From Chrysaora quinquecirrha (Eukaryota; Cnidaria; Scyphozoa; Semaeostomeae; Pelagiidae), in the NCBI GenBank assembly GCA_014526335.1, contig JACTAT010000051.1:851138-915137 (forward strand): a DNA stretch of 64,000 nt, read 5' to 3'. Below the pieces are notes generated by a model that was not told where the DNA came from, ran no database searches, and was given only the letters and a program-made list of their open reading frames with translations. Position 1 is the stretch's first letter. The number at the start of each line of letters is the position of its first letter. A program made the translations under genes and the position numbers. Below are positions 23,397-33,157 of the stretch, piece by piece.

Positions 23397-23823
23397 ATTT
23401 TTTCGATTTGCGCCCCTGATGAAAACCACTTAAAAACTGAATACTTATTCAAGTGAATCAATGTACGTGCTTATTGCGATTTCTTGTGTATTTCACTGAA
23501 AAAGTCAGTGACGTTTGAGACAAGTGCATTTCGCAATCCATATCACAACCCGCCCCGAATCGCCTACATATGTCATAACAATTGACAGTGAGTCACTTGT
23601 TTCAGTCAGTTTCAGCACTCCGCCAGCACTCGTGACAGTCTTTATTGCATTTTTTACAGTATCTGCTTCAGTTTATAACTGTTTGAATTAAAGAAAAATT
23701 TGTAACACCCAGCATTCTCAAGCCTTGTATATGAAGATGACCCAGTACATTAAATTGAATAATGCGAATACCAATGGGAAAGCCACTCTGGACACCCTGT
23801 CAATAATATTCACGTCGCTGCAA

Positions 23824-23834
23824 TCTTTGTCTTG

Positions 23835-23865
<31 letters not shown>

Positions 23866-23874
23866 GGGAAATTG
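23824..23874. repeat. (GTT)n microsatellite
   Basis: About ten consecutive GTT/TTG triplets within the last exon of receptor copy A. They encode poly-threonine on the minus strand, where copy B has only a short Thr run, so the repeat has expanded in copy A. Confidence 0.85.
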
Positions 23875-23899
23875 AATGCAGCCTTGTCTTTGGTTGCCA

Positions 23900-24380
23900 C
23901 AGGGCCTTTTTAAGGGGATAAAACTAGGGGGGCAAAAAATTTAAGGGGACTTATTGTTCTATTGTTTTATATTCAGCGTTTTCTTTCACAGTGCGAGCCC
24001 AGTCTTGGCATGTTCATTCTTCTCTTAGTCTTTTTGCCAGGAATTCATGCACAACCAGTCGCGCAGAGCTGGAGAAATAACAAGGGGCATCTGTACTTCA
24101 GTTGAGAATGTATACCGTACAAGTCACACTGATGCTACAGCTGGCTGTAAATGCGCCGACGGCGTACAGGGCCACAGAGATGTTCCTAATTAGGGGGTCT
24201 GGGGCATGCTCCCCAGAAAATTTTTCAAAATACAACCTCGAGATTGGCCTAGATTGGCTTTTCTTGGCAGTTTTCTTTTGAGAGGACATTGTACTAGGGG
24301 GCAACTTTATGAAACTAGGTGGGCAATGATAGGGACTAGGGGGCATTTGCCCCCTAGTTACTATGTTAAAAGAGGCCCTG
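23900..24380. mobile_element. hAT-like MITE with CAGGGCC termini, at the deletion breakpoint of receptor A
   Basis: Left end CAGGGCCTTTTTAA is mirrored by TTAAAAGAGGCCCTG at 24366-24380. CAGGG ends are typical of hAT elements. The flanking 8-mers differ (GGTTGCCA against ATTACCTA), so there is no target duplication. The left end coincides with the point at which similarity between receptor copies A and B stops. A 82-codon antisense frame inside is not a receptor exon. Confidence 0.65.
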
Positions 24381-24689
24381 ATTACCTAGAAAATAAAAAT
24401 TAGTATAATTTAAATTAAGAGAACGAAGATTTCTTTGAGCATACAAATTAGGGAAGCATTTGCCCTCAAATCCCCACCTCTTCCATTGTTTTGGACTTTT
24501 GTCCCTTTACTTGAAATAGCAGCAGAATCTCCCTCCACCCAGTCAAGGGCCCTAAAATGAGGCGCTGACTGAAAGTCAAGTAAATAATCCATGAAATTGA
24601 AATAGACTAGAAAATCGGCAAATATCAAATTTATAAACTTACAAATAAACAAATTTTTTGTTGATGCGCTTCTTCAAAAGAAAGCAAAG

Positions 24690-25190
24690 TGAGTGTTCGG
24701 CAAGATCTTTGAGTCACTAAGGGCGGTTCAGTGTTAAGTTCGCTTTTTAATTGGCCTCTTCCCGCTGTTTTCTGCGAGTTGATTGGTGTTTTAAACACAA
24801 TATCAATTCAATTTTCTGCCTGGTGCATTTCGATCCGCATGTGGGTATATTTTCTGCCTTAGTCGATTGTTCACGTCTGTTTCCGACGTTATTGTTTACA
24901 CCCTGAAACTCTGGAATGGGGGGTGACAGCTATGATCAATGTACCGGTGTACCGGCTTTTTGGTAAATGTACCGGTCGGTGTTCGTGACAATGTACCGGT
25001 GTACCATATTCACGCATACGCATGTTATGGCTTTGATTTTTCAAGTGTACCGTGTACCAGGGTGCGTTTCTACCGTACCGGGTCGAATTTTAGCCTGCTG
25101 TACCGTGTACCGGATGCTCTGTACCGGCGCACCAGGAAGCTGTCACTCCCCTCTTTCAAAAGTGTCAGGCGAAAAAGCTCTTAAGTATGT
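24690..25190. mobile_element. Dispersed repeat (TGTCAGGCGAAAAAGC family), interrupted
   Basis: GTGTTTTAAACACAATATC...GCATTTCGATCCGCATGTGGG matches, in inverse orientation, the repeat at 18219-18420. The end AAGTGTCAGGCGAAAAAGCTC parallels GACGTTTCAGACGAAAAAGC at 42840. A second element (24917-25150) is inserted in it. Confidence 0.5.
24917..25150. mobile_element. Short TIR element with internal GTACCGG repeats
   Basis: Termini GGGGGGTGACAGCT and AGCTGTCACTCCCC are inverted copies. The interior contains about ten GTACCG/GTACCGGTGTACC motifs, many of them palindromic. It is nested in the 24690-25190 repeat and lies in the rearranged part of receptor copy A. Confidence 0.6.
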
Positions 25191-25886
25191 TCAAAGATGC
25201 TTTCACTTTTATTCGCAATCCAAAACACGGGTGTTCTAAACTAATTCCTACATACCTTCGATGTAAGATGCATTTTCAAATGATACATCAATGCCTGTTA
25301 TTTCATATCCGGGCATCCGTTTATCCTCAATAGAAACCGGTGAAGAGTAGTTCCATCTTAGGACCAGATCATCAGCAGAATAAGAATCTACAAAATACAA
25401 AAATATGGAAAAGAGCTCTCAACTAATAGGAAAAACCAATAGGTCACACTAGCGCAAGGTCCTGTCTAAAGAAGCTAACATACAACATTGCCCAGCATTT
25501 ATGCAGGAAGAAATCGAGGAGCAATTCATTCCTTGGAATCTTGTACACCCTCAGCTGGAATCTCTATTGTTTTCGTAGGAATCTTACAAGATTCCTTTTG
25601 TGAATTATGTTATGAATTGTTATTGGCCCTCTGATCACGCAGTCTAGGTTCGAGTCTTATCAACTGTGGTATGCAACATGTGGAAAAAATTCATATAAAT
25701 TTACTCACAGCTTTCAATATGCAACGAACATTTCTGTTTATCCAGAGGAAATGACTTCAAATCAAGATTGCAGTTGGCCGTTACGCTTACTCTACGATGG
25801 GAAACAAGACATGAGTCAAGCATAGCAAAAACGTGTTTTATAGAAATTGTAATGAGAAATTTCTAGTCAAATAAAAGCACAAATAC

Positions 25887-26253
25887 AAGCCGGTTTTCCA
25901 CTAGGCGAATTTGTTCGCGCGACGCGATGAATTTCGCATCGAAAGTTTGACATAGGTTTTCCACTAGGCGCTCATCTAACAATTAGAAAATCTGAATGAC
26001 CTCCTTTCAGAAAATTTGGAAACGAGTTCTTTTGTCTGTTTGATTTGTTTTGGCGACTTGTGATTATTTTCTAAAAATTTGATTGGTTATCGCTTTCGAT
26101 CGCTTCAAGAAAGTAGAAACTGGTCGAACTACGAAATTGATCGCGGCGAAGAGCTGCAGCGATGGATTTCGCTTGTCAAAAGTGTAATACGCATGCGTAA
26201 TATCTCATCGCTTCGCGTCGCGCGAACAAATTCGCCTAGTGGAAAACCGGCTT
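25887..26253. mobile_element. MITE with perfect 41-bp terminal inverted repeats
   Basis: The first 41 bases (AAGCCGGTTTTCCACTAGGC... to ...GCGCGACGCGA) are exactly the reverse complement of the last 41, ending at 26253. The 367-bp element is non-coding and sits in an intron of receptor copy A. Degraded relatives with GGTTTTCCAC or ATTAGTGGAA ends are seen at 41345-41515 and 48830-48990. Confidence 0.85.
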
Positions 26254-26765
26254 AATTGAGGGCTGGCCAAAAGTCAAATTGCTTATTAAAAAAATCATTA
26301 CAACAAATTACCTTTTAACCCAAAGGACTTCACCATTGCTGCTGACATGCGCATGCTGATTATCTTTGGTTATTCTCGGTGAATCCGACTTGAGTGCATT
26401 TGGAAAGAAAACATCAGGGGACCAGATCTTATTAGCATTTTCCGCTTGAAGAACGATTTTGCTTTGATTGTGACGCAATCTGTAGTCATTCCATGTGATG
26501 CGAAGATAGAGATCGAGCGAAAATGTCTGTAGAAAAACGATCAAAGGATGAAGCAATCGTGAAAGCAATTAGAATGGTTTACGAAATGCACTGGAGATCA
26601 TAATTTAGCAGGAGGGTGATTTTACAGAGGGGAGTTCAAGAATAGGATTAGTATAAGACTCCTTGGTTTCTCATTTCCTAACCTCTGCTAATCAATTTGT
26701 CAAAACTTTTCCATACCTCACCTCGCGTTTACTCCAACCCCCCAAAATGATTGATTTTGCGACTA

Positions 26766-27282
26766 CACTTTTTTTTATAAGAAAGTTTTTTTGGGCCAGT
26801 ATTGAAACTTTCTTAGCTATTTCATGTTTTCAGTACCAAAACTTTCTTGTGACTTTCTTAGAAAAAATTTTGGAATACAGTATTTCTAGGAATGCACAGT
26901 TTAAGGCACTGAATACAGTGCACAAATACCACGTTTTTCAAAGAAAATAATCACTAGACTCGTTTAATAGCAAGATGAAGAACTGAACAGAAGAACGAAA
27001 GTAACATACAGAACATTAGGAGTGAAAGTATGAAACAAAACTTTCTTAAGTTTCAAGAATCCAGTATCGAACTTTCTTAAGTTTTTAAGATGTTGAGCAC
27101 TAGACTTATTACATTCGTCGTAGTCTACGCTCCTCCACACTCCACCACCCCGCTCCAACTCTGAGGAAACAGCTGTATGTTGTTGTAGTTGTTAGAAGCT
27201 GTTTCCGAAAGAGTGGGAGGAAGGTAATAAGTCTAGTTGAGCACTACTTTCTTATAAACCACTTTCTTATAAAAAAACGTGT
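26766..27282. mobile_element. TA-flanked MITE, TIR CACTTTTTTTTATAAGAAAG, interrupted by a second MITE
   Basis: CACTTTTTTTTTATAAGAAAG at the left and CTTTCTTATAAAAAAACGTG at the right are inverted copies, each bordered by TA (26764-26765 and 27283-27284). Element 27101-27236 is inserted within it with its own 9-bp duplication, so the insertion order can be read directly. It lies in an intron of receptor copy A. Confidence 0.8.
27101..27236. mobile_element. Mutator-like MITE, TIR TAGACTTATTAC, 9-bp target duplication
   Basis: The 136-bp element begins TAGACTTATTAC and ends GTAATAAGTCTA. The flanks 27092-27100 and 27237-27245 are both GTTGAGCAC, a perfect 9-bp target site duplication, characteristic of Mutator-type elements. 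A second copy with a different 9-bp duplication is at 63149, and a diverged relative is at 40700. Confidence 0.9.
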
Positions 27283-27309
27283 ATTCCTCGTTTATGCTTT
27301 TATTAAGAT

Positions 27310-27505
27310 TTCAGCAGACGAACAGCTAAGACCTTGGCAAACTGACTAAACATTGTTTGTTAAACATCTGAAATTTGCATTATTAACAAAATGTTCGGTT
27401 TGTCGAGCAATGTTTTGTGACGTGGCAAAACAGTCAAACATTGCATGCAAAAGCAAATCTCAATGTTTTACCAACAATGTTTGATCAATTGGCAAGGGCA
27501 TAAAT
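27310..27505. mobile_element. MITE copy, GGCCAAACGATCAAAC family (diverged)
   Basis: Starts near AAGACCTTGGCAAACTGACTAAACATTG and ends ACAATGTTTGATCAATTGGCAAGGGC. The core AAGCAATGTTTTGTGACGTGGC-like motif (here GAGCAATGTTTTGTGACG) is shared with the other family members. Confidence 0.65.
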
Positions 27506-27564
27506 CCTGGTAACTTTAACCTCAAAGCGCTATAGCAATAGTCGTCTTTCAGCAAGTCTTGGCT

Positions 27565-27838
27565 AAGGCCCTGGCCAAACAATCAAATTTTTTCGATCAA
27601 ACATTTGAATCTTGCTTTACAAGCAATATTTGACCGTTTGGCCACGCCGAAAAACATTGCTTGACAAGCAAAAATAAGCTACATTTGCTGCGCAATTTTT
27701 TTGAAACAGTTGAAACATAATTTGCGCTTGATGCAAGTAAAACATGTTACAGGCCCAAACGGTCGAACATTTTTGCTTGAAAAGCATATATAAATTGTTT
27801 GAAAAACACTGTTCGTTTGTTTGGTCTGGGCCAAGTAA
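27565..27838. mobile_element. MITE copy, GGCCAAACGATCAAAC family
   Basis: Left end AAGGCCCTGGCCAAACAATC; right end GTTTGTTTGGTCTGGGCC. Internal motifs ACATTTGAATCTTGC and GCAATATTTGACCGTTTGGCCACG mark the family. It lies in intron sequence of receptor copy A, just upstream of the exon at 27919. Confidence 0.7.
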
Positions 27839-28010
27839 AATTACGATCTGCTACGTGATTAAAGTATTTTTGACCCCGTACTGTTACTATTTAAAACAGA
27901 ACATCCTAGAAATCTAACCTCTTGAACCTCCTCGATTTCTTCAACTTTTATCACGTACAAGTTAATGGTTACAACGACAGGGGCTCCTGCAAAAATAAAT
28001 CAAATTTAAA

Positions 28011-28296
28011 ATCTTTTTTTTTATAAGAACCAAGAAATTTTGATCGAGGCTGGCTTTTCTTAAATTTTTGCCGTTTTTGAGCCTGAAATGTTCTTAATCT
28101 ATTCTTAACTCCCTGGTTAGTTAGACATCTATACTTTTCAATGATTGCCTTGGATGGTACTAGGTTTGTGTGGAAATGCAGCATTGTTGTCTATTTCTTT
28201 GTTTGCATGCTTTTTACATTCATTCTGATTGTTCTTAAAATCTGGGCAAATCCAGGCTCGTGTTCTCATACAATTGTTCTTAGAAAAAAAAGAGTG
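28011..28296. mobile_element. MITE, TTTTTTATAAGAAC / GTTCTTAGAAAAAAAAGAGTG
   Basis: Inverted ends match the ATAAGAA subgroup of the TA-flanked family; the right end is followed by TA. The left end overlaps the T-rich stretch before the exon at 27986 and may have lost its outer bases. Confidence 0.55.
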
Positions 28297-28344
28297 TACA
28301 TTTGTATGGCTTACAGAGTAAGGCAATTTACAAATTCACAGAGA

Positions 28345-28570
28345 TGACGTGGCAGAGTGGTTAAGGCGTTCGGCTCACGATCGGTAGGTTGAGAATTGGA
28401 ATCTTGTCGGGGCAACTTTTCACAAGCCTGAAGTCAACTAAGCTGTCCATATTTTCAAGGTCGATAAATGAGTACCCAGGGTAATAGTTCTAGAATATCA
28501 GTCTGGGGGCACAAGCTGCTGGTCCACATCAGCTTTATAGCTGCAAGAACACCTGACCAGCTTTAACAAA
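28345..28570 (+). mobile_element. tRNA-derived SINE
   Basis: The head GACGTGGCAGAGTGGTTAAGGCGTTCGGCTC has a good RNA polymerase III A box (TGGCAGAGTGG) and is followed by a degenerate B box (GGTTGAGAATTGGAATC). The T loop is mutated and no acceptor stem closes, so this is not a working tRNA gene. About 150 bp of unrelated body follows, ending in GCTTGCTTGC-rich sequence. Confidence 0.65.
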
Positions 28571-29389
28571 AATGCTTGCTTGCTTGAATTTAAGCATTGC
28601 TTTATACAGCCATGAATTCGCATCGTCTACTGTCGTAGCTTTCTAACCGCCCTAGTCACCCCCTAAGTTAAAGTGCTAAACCATTACTAGCTACCTCATA
28701 CCTGAGACATTTGGCCTTGTGCCGGGGTTGTAATCCGTAAAAATCTTCTTCAGGGCAGATTCAAATCTTTTATCTGCTCTCTCAGCTATTCTGTAAGAAA
28801 AACCAGAAAGCAGCTACAACTACAACATAACAGAAGCCAAAGCCTTCCCCTCATTAACTAAAGCTTCCATTTAATGTTAGTCCTTATTACGTAAGAGATT
28901 CACAATTCAAAACCCCAAGACAAACGATAAATTATATGGGTTTGTGTTTAATCAATACTCTTTCATACATATGGAACCAAATTTTGAAATCCATTGCCAT
29001 AGAAAAAAGTTTCCCTAAGTTAGATATAGCTAACTCAAGAAAAGAATCAAAAGCTATATGCAACTTTCAATATACATGTGACTTGTGTAAACTATATATT
29101 CAAAACGTAAGCATTCATTTTTGATAAATTATTTTGCTTTTAATTGACTATTTTTCAGATTATGAGTTAGTTAGTTAGTTTAATTAATCAATTGGTATGA
29201 ATTAGCTTGATATAAAACAATTTACCTAATATCTTCAGTTCCAGCTGCAGAACTCAAAGCTTTGATCCAGCACATGAGAAGGATAGAGAAACGGTCTGAA
29301 GGAAATATGAAACGTGAGTCAGCTACGAACAAGAATGTTTAACAGACCCAGGGTTGTTGTAGTATGGGATAAAGGGCTATTTCTAAAAA

Positions 29390-29670
29390 GAGGAATAAGA
29401 GGAATGAGGAGGAATGAAGAGGAATGAGGAGGAATGAAGAGGAATGAAGAGGAATGAGGAGGAAAGAGGAGGAATGAAGAGGAATGAGAAAGAATGAAGA
29501 AGAATGAGGAGGAATGAGGAGGAATGAAGAGGAATAAGGAGGAATGAGGAGGAATGAAGAGGAATGAGGAGGCATGAGAAGGAATGAAGAGGAATAAGGA
29601 GGAATGAGGAATTCGTTCCTCTTCATTCCTCCTCGTTCCTCTTCATTCCTCCTCATTCCTCCTCTATTTG
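29390..29670. repeat. (GAGGAATGAR)n minisatellite with an inverted tail
   Basis: About 22 copies of a 10-bp unit GAGGAATGAA/GAGGAATGAG run from 29390 to about 29608. They are followed by about 5-6 copies of the complement (TTCATTCCTC) to 29665. The whole could fold into one long hairpin. The antisense frame with repeated SSFLLIPxH is repeat-derived. It lies in the first coding intron of receptor copy A. Confidence 0.9.
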
Positions 29671-30329
29671 TTTTCTTATTTCTCTTTTTATTTTTTTTTT
29701 AAGTTATTTTATATTTTGGGCTCTGGTACCCAAGGTAAAGAATGGCCTTGAAAAACAAACTTTCCAAAAAAAGGCTACCGAAAAAGAATTGGTATAGAAA
29801 ACACCCCCCCCCCCCCTAAGTTAGAATTGAAGCAGTGGAATTTGAAGTTTCAAAGTGATCGAAAAAGGATCGGTTCAAGCGTCCTAGAAACATCACTTGT
29901 TCAACAGACATGTGTTAGAGCTCTAGAGTACTAAAGGGAAGCTTTAAAAGGCGATGGAACAAACTTGGAATCCACTCTTTATAAGAGCAATTTTATAGAA
30001 CGCCAGCCTAGGTTTAAGCATAAAGTTAAGAACAAGCTAAGAATAAACTGCGGTTGGCCTCGTCATCAGCCTGAAGAAAATTGGGCTAAATGTGAAACCA
30101 AGCCAACAAACTGAATGAATGAAAAATAAACTAACAAAGAAGTAAGCAAGCAAGTTTCGTTTTACAAATCAAATACCCCATCATCTCACTGTACCTTAAC
30201 TGAGAAGTTGCCCCCTCTGAGGAACTGACGAATTAAGAACAGGCAGTCGCTATTGACTTGTTCTTATAAGAAAGAGTGCATTACAAGATAAAGCATTGTT
30301 GAAGAACATCATAATGCTTAATCGTTTCG

Positions 30330-30598
30330 CCCCTGGCCAAACGATTAAACATTGTTGATCAAACATTTGAAATTTGTTTTCGTTTGGCCAGGTCATAAAA
30401 CATTGCTCGTTCAACATTTTTTGCTTGCATCGAGCCAAAATTGTTTTTTTAACTCTTTCAAAAATACCACGCCACAATTTTTGCTTGTTCTTGCTTGTCG
30501 AGTAATGTTTTATGACGTGGCCAAAAGGTCAAACATTGCCTGTAAAGCAAGTCTCAAATGTTTGACAAAAATATTTGATCGTTTGGCCAGGACCTTTA
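30330..30598. mobile_element. MITE copy, GGCCAAACGATCAAAC family
   Basis: Left end CCCCTGGCCAAACGATTAAACATTG and right end AAATATTTGATCGTTTGGCCAGGACC form inverted repeats of about 22 bp around a 220-bp non-coding centre containing AATGTTTTATGACGTGGCC. It lies in the first coding intron of receptor copy A, just 3' of exon 1. Confidence 0.8.
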
Positions 30599-31143
30599 CA
30601 CTATTGCGTTCAAACAGAGCTTTAAGCATATAGGTAAACGCTACTGACTTATTAACATACTTACTAAGCATCATCTCCATCAATCTCCGGGAAATATCAA
30701 GCTTAACTTTCACTCTAGCAAAGACAGAGAAAGCACAACAAAATGATATCCAGTATTCAATTTTAAGGAGCAATGAAAGCCTGCATGGGGCTACGGTGAC
30801 TCAAACCATGATAAAAATCTCATGAAAAATACAACCATATAGGTTTAACTATTTTAATATAATAGTCAACCTGCAACGCCAAACAAAACAACTTTCAAAA
30901 ATAGAATGAGATTAAGAAACATGAATAGAATAATTCTGATTTGTAGATATTCAACACGAAAAATCTCTTCGCCGCAATGTTGAGCAAAAAGCATAATAAG
31001 AAACCAAACAGAAAAAGAATCTTATTGAACCCATATATTGCACCTGTTTGGAGTTTTCATATAGACTAATACACACCGACTCGACAAAAGGCTGCTATTA
31101 TATAAATTTTTCAAAATTTCAAAAGGAGTATTGCAAAACACCC

Positions 31144-31476
31144 AGGCTACATTTACACAAGAGAAAGTGGATCGGATCCAGAAGTTCTAGTTTTAGTACG
31201 AAAAGGCATTCCGTCTACACTAGGCACGGATCCGACCCACTTTTGGGTCTAGCAATGTGTGGTTACTGAATATTTCAATAGTAATTTATAATAATATTTT
31301 CAAAGGGAGCCAGTTTTGGATCGGATCCACCAAAAGCGATCCAAAAGCAGGCCGGTTCGCGATCCAAAAGTGGATGGAATCTACGAATTGTGTGTAAACG
31401 CAAGACCTATCCGTACCAAAAGTAGATTGGACCCACTTTAGATCCGATCCATTTTTGCTCGTGTAAACGGGGTCTC
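31144..31476. mobile_element. TIR element ending GTTTACACGAG-type repeats
   Basis: Left end AGGCTACATTTACACAAGAG then AAAGTGGATCGGATCC; right end GGATCCGATCC-like string then TGCTCGTGTAAACGGGGTCT. Several internal GATCCAAAAG copies in both orientations add to the foldback. Non-coding. Confidence 0.65.
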
Positions 31477-32478
31477 ATACATAGAGTAAAGAGATTCCGT
31501 GTTAAAGGAGCAGATTCCATAACAAACACAAAAAAAAAACGTTAAATACAAGAAAGCAATGCCGCTTACCAAACATTTACCGTATACTTATTGCAGAAAG
31601 ACAGCACCAACCACCAGCGTACAATTGATGTAGAAACAGTTAATACAGTCTCTTATAGCTTTCGGCAGACTAACAAAATTGATTAACATTAATTAACAAA
31701 ATGGCAGCTGTTTGAGCAGCATCCTCTCTTTAAATGAAAAATTCACAATCAAGAATGTTCCATCAAAATATTTTGAACAACACTTCATTCTATTAAGTAT
31801 TAGAATGCACTCTTAGAATCGTGATGAAATAGTGAAAGAGTATTAGAAGGCAGTCTATTGAGAAAGCACTCTTCTGATAAAGGAGTGAATACACTCTTTT
31901 TACAGAAACCTTTTCATAACAGTACCGAAACTAAAGCTACGAAAATTGGTCTTTTGATACGAACATAAGAACACCTACCATTTTAATTAATTTTTGTGTC
32001 GTAGTTTTGTAAAGTAATGAAACTAAGGCCGTGTTTGATTAGTACGAATTTCGAAAACGGGAGATTTGGCAGAGGCGAGATCGTTTTGATTGCTCCCGAA
32101 TCCCTAGAATTTTTACGCGGGTCGTAGTTTTCGCTCCTTAGGCCAATCTGATATAAAGGTCACTTAAAATAACAAAACATTACTTTTTCAAACGTCATTT
32201 ATTCCAAAAGTCCACTTTGAGCACTAGGCCATCCAATTCAACTTTTGATGAAAATGGTTGTTGATGTTGTTAAAGGTTGCTGTTGCTGTTCGCGAAGAGT
32301 GGGACTTACATAATGACGGAATCCCGGTCTCACAGCCTAGGTAGTAGGCCTAGAATCCCAAATCAGACACACCCTAAGAACAAAAGAAGTATTTTCACGC
32401 CAGCTAGAACATTAAAAAACTCAATAAAACCAAATTAATATATTGTCAACTATATTAAACAAAAACCTAAGAGTTATA

Positions 32479-32853
32479 CACGCTTTTTTTTATAAGGAAC
32501 CACTTTATAAGGAACCTACATGTAGAAGGCCCTTAAATTCAAAGAACTTATACTACTAAAGAGAAAATCACTAAGGAACTTTTCATTGTTGAATATTTTT
32601 ATCACTACAAACAATCCAGAATTAGAATGCCCGTTCCATTCATTTGCAGTCGAAAATCACATAAATTGTACTTTACGCATGTATCAAATATTTCCTTGAG
32701 TAGACTCAAGCTTTGCTTGCATGCAAATGTCTCTGTACAGTAGTCATTAAACTGTGCGTGCAGTTAAAATTAAAGAACTATTAAGGAACTTTTGGAACTA
32801 CAATCGTCTCAAAAAAGGTCAAAAAATAAGGAACTTTAAGAACTAGGCCTTGA
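32479..32853. mobile_element. MITE, ATAAGGAACC type, one end truncated
   Basis: It begins CACGCTTTTTTTTATAAGGAACC next to TA and matches 52382-52778 in inverse orientation along its length, for example CATTTGCAGTCGAAAATCACATAAATTGTA against the reverse in the second copy. It stops in AACTAGGCCTTG, about 25 bp short of the expected second terminus. Confidence 0.75.
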
Positions 32854-33157
32854 ATTGTCTGCTAAATTGCTTTTCGTGTGTTCTCCGTGTATTTTCTCTA
32901 ACGTGTACTCAAAAACTGCGTGCCTACAACGCCCTCGTGCCCTCGATAGGTGCGTGTCATCATGTCAAAGTGCTATCGAGCCTTTTTGTCCCAAGGGCGG
33001 GATGGCATATTGTCATGTTGCGCACCAGTATGCAATATTTAGTGGAAGTTTTAGTTTCTGTGGACATGCAACAACCTTTCTTTCGGAACTGTGCTTTGAA
33101 ATGATCTTCAAGAACATTTTCGCTTATACGAGTACCATTGGGCAATACCAGTTTCTT

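Larger units (their letters stand above)
23718..30674 (-). pseudogene. Cys-loop ligand-gated ion channel, copy A, lacking TM1-TM3
   Basis: Exons on the minus strand: 30665-30674 (10 coding nt), 29226-29295 (signal peptide), 28702-28790, 27919-27986, 26312-26526, 25709-25791 (Cys-loop, C-x13-C with FPLDKQKC), 25256-25387, and a terminal piece 23718-23899. Sizes of all but the last match receptor copy B exactly, except one exon that is 3 nt shorter, and all junctions keep phase. The extracellular ligand-binding domain is thus intact (WNDYRLRHNQ, IWSPDVFFPN). The exon for TM1 and the start of the last exon (TM2, TM3, most of the loop) are absent. What remains is a poly-Thr-expanded loop end and TM4 (DRVSRVAFPLVFALFNLMYW). 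The lost segment is replaced by transposon sequence. It is probably a pseudogene; a secreted or truncated subunit is a less likely alternative. Confidence 0.8.
30675..33157. other. Intergenic region between receptor copies A and B
   Basis: No coding exon found. It holds a TIR element (31144-31476) and a MITE (32479-32853). Antisense open frames at 32855-33307 overlap the 3' end of receptor B and have no features of their own. Confidence 0.5.

Noticed and set aside
24098..24346. 82-codon antisense frame as the missing TM1 exon of receptor copy A
   Set aside because: Its hydrophobic piece (SVALYAVGAFTASCSISV) lacks the GYY-Q-YIP...SW signature of TM1, and it lies inside a CAGGG-ended transposon.
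28345..28420. Functional tRNA gene
   Set aside because: A box is good but the B box and T arm are degenerate and the acceptor stem does not close; a SINE head is the better reading.
29339..29656. 105-codon antisense frame with repeated SSFLLIPxH
   Set aside because: Translation of the GAGGAATGAR minisatellite.
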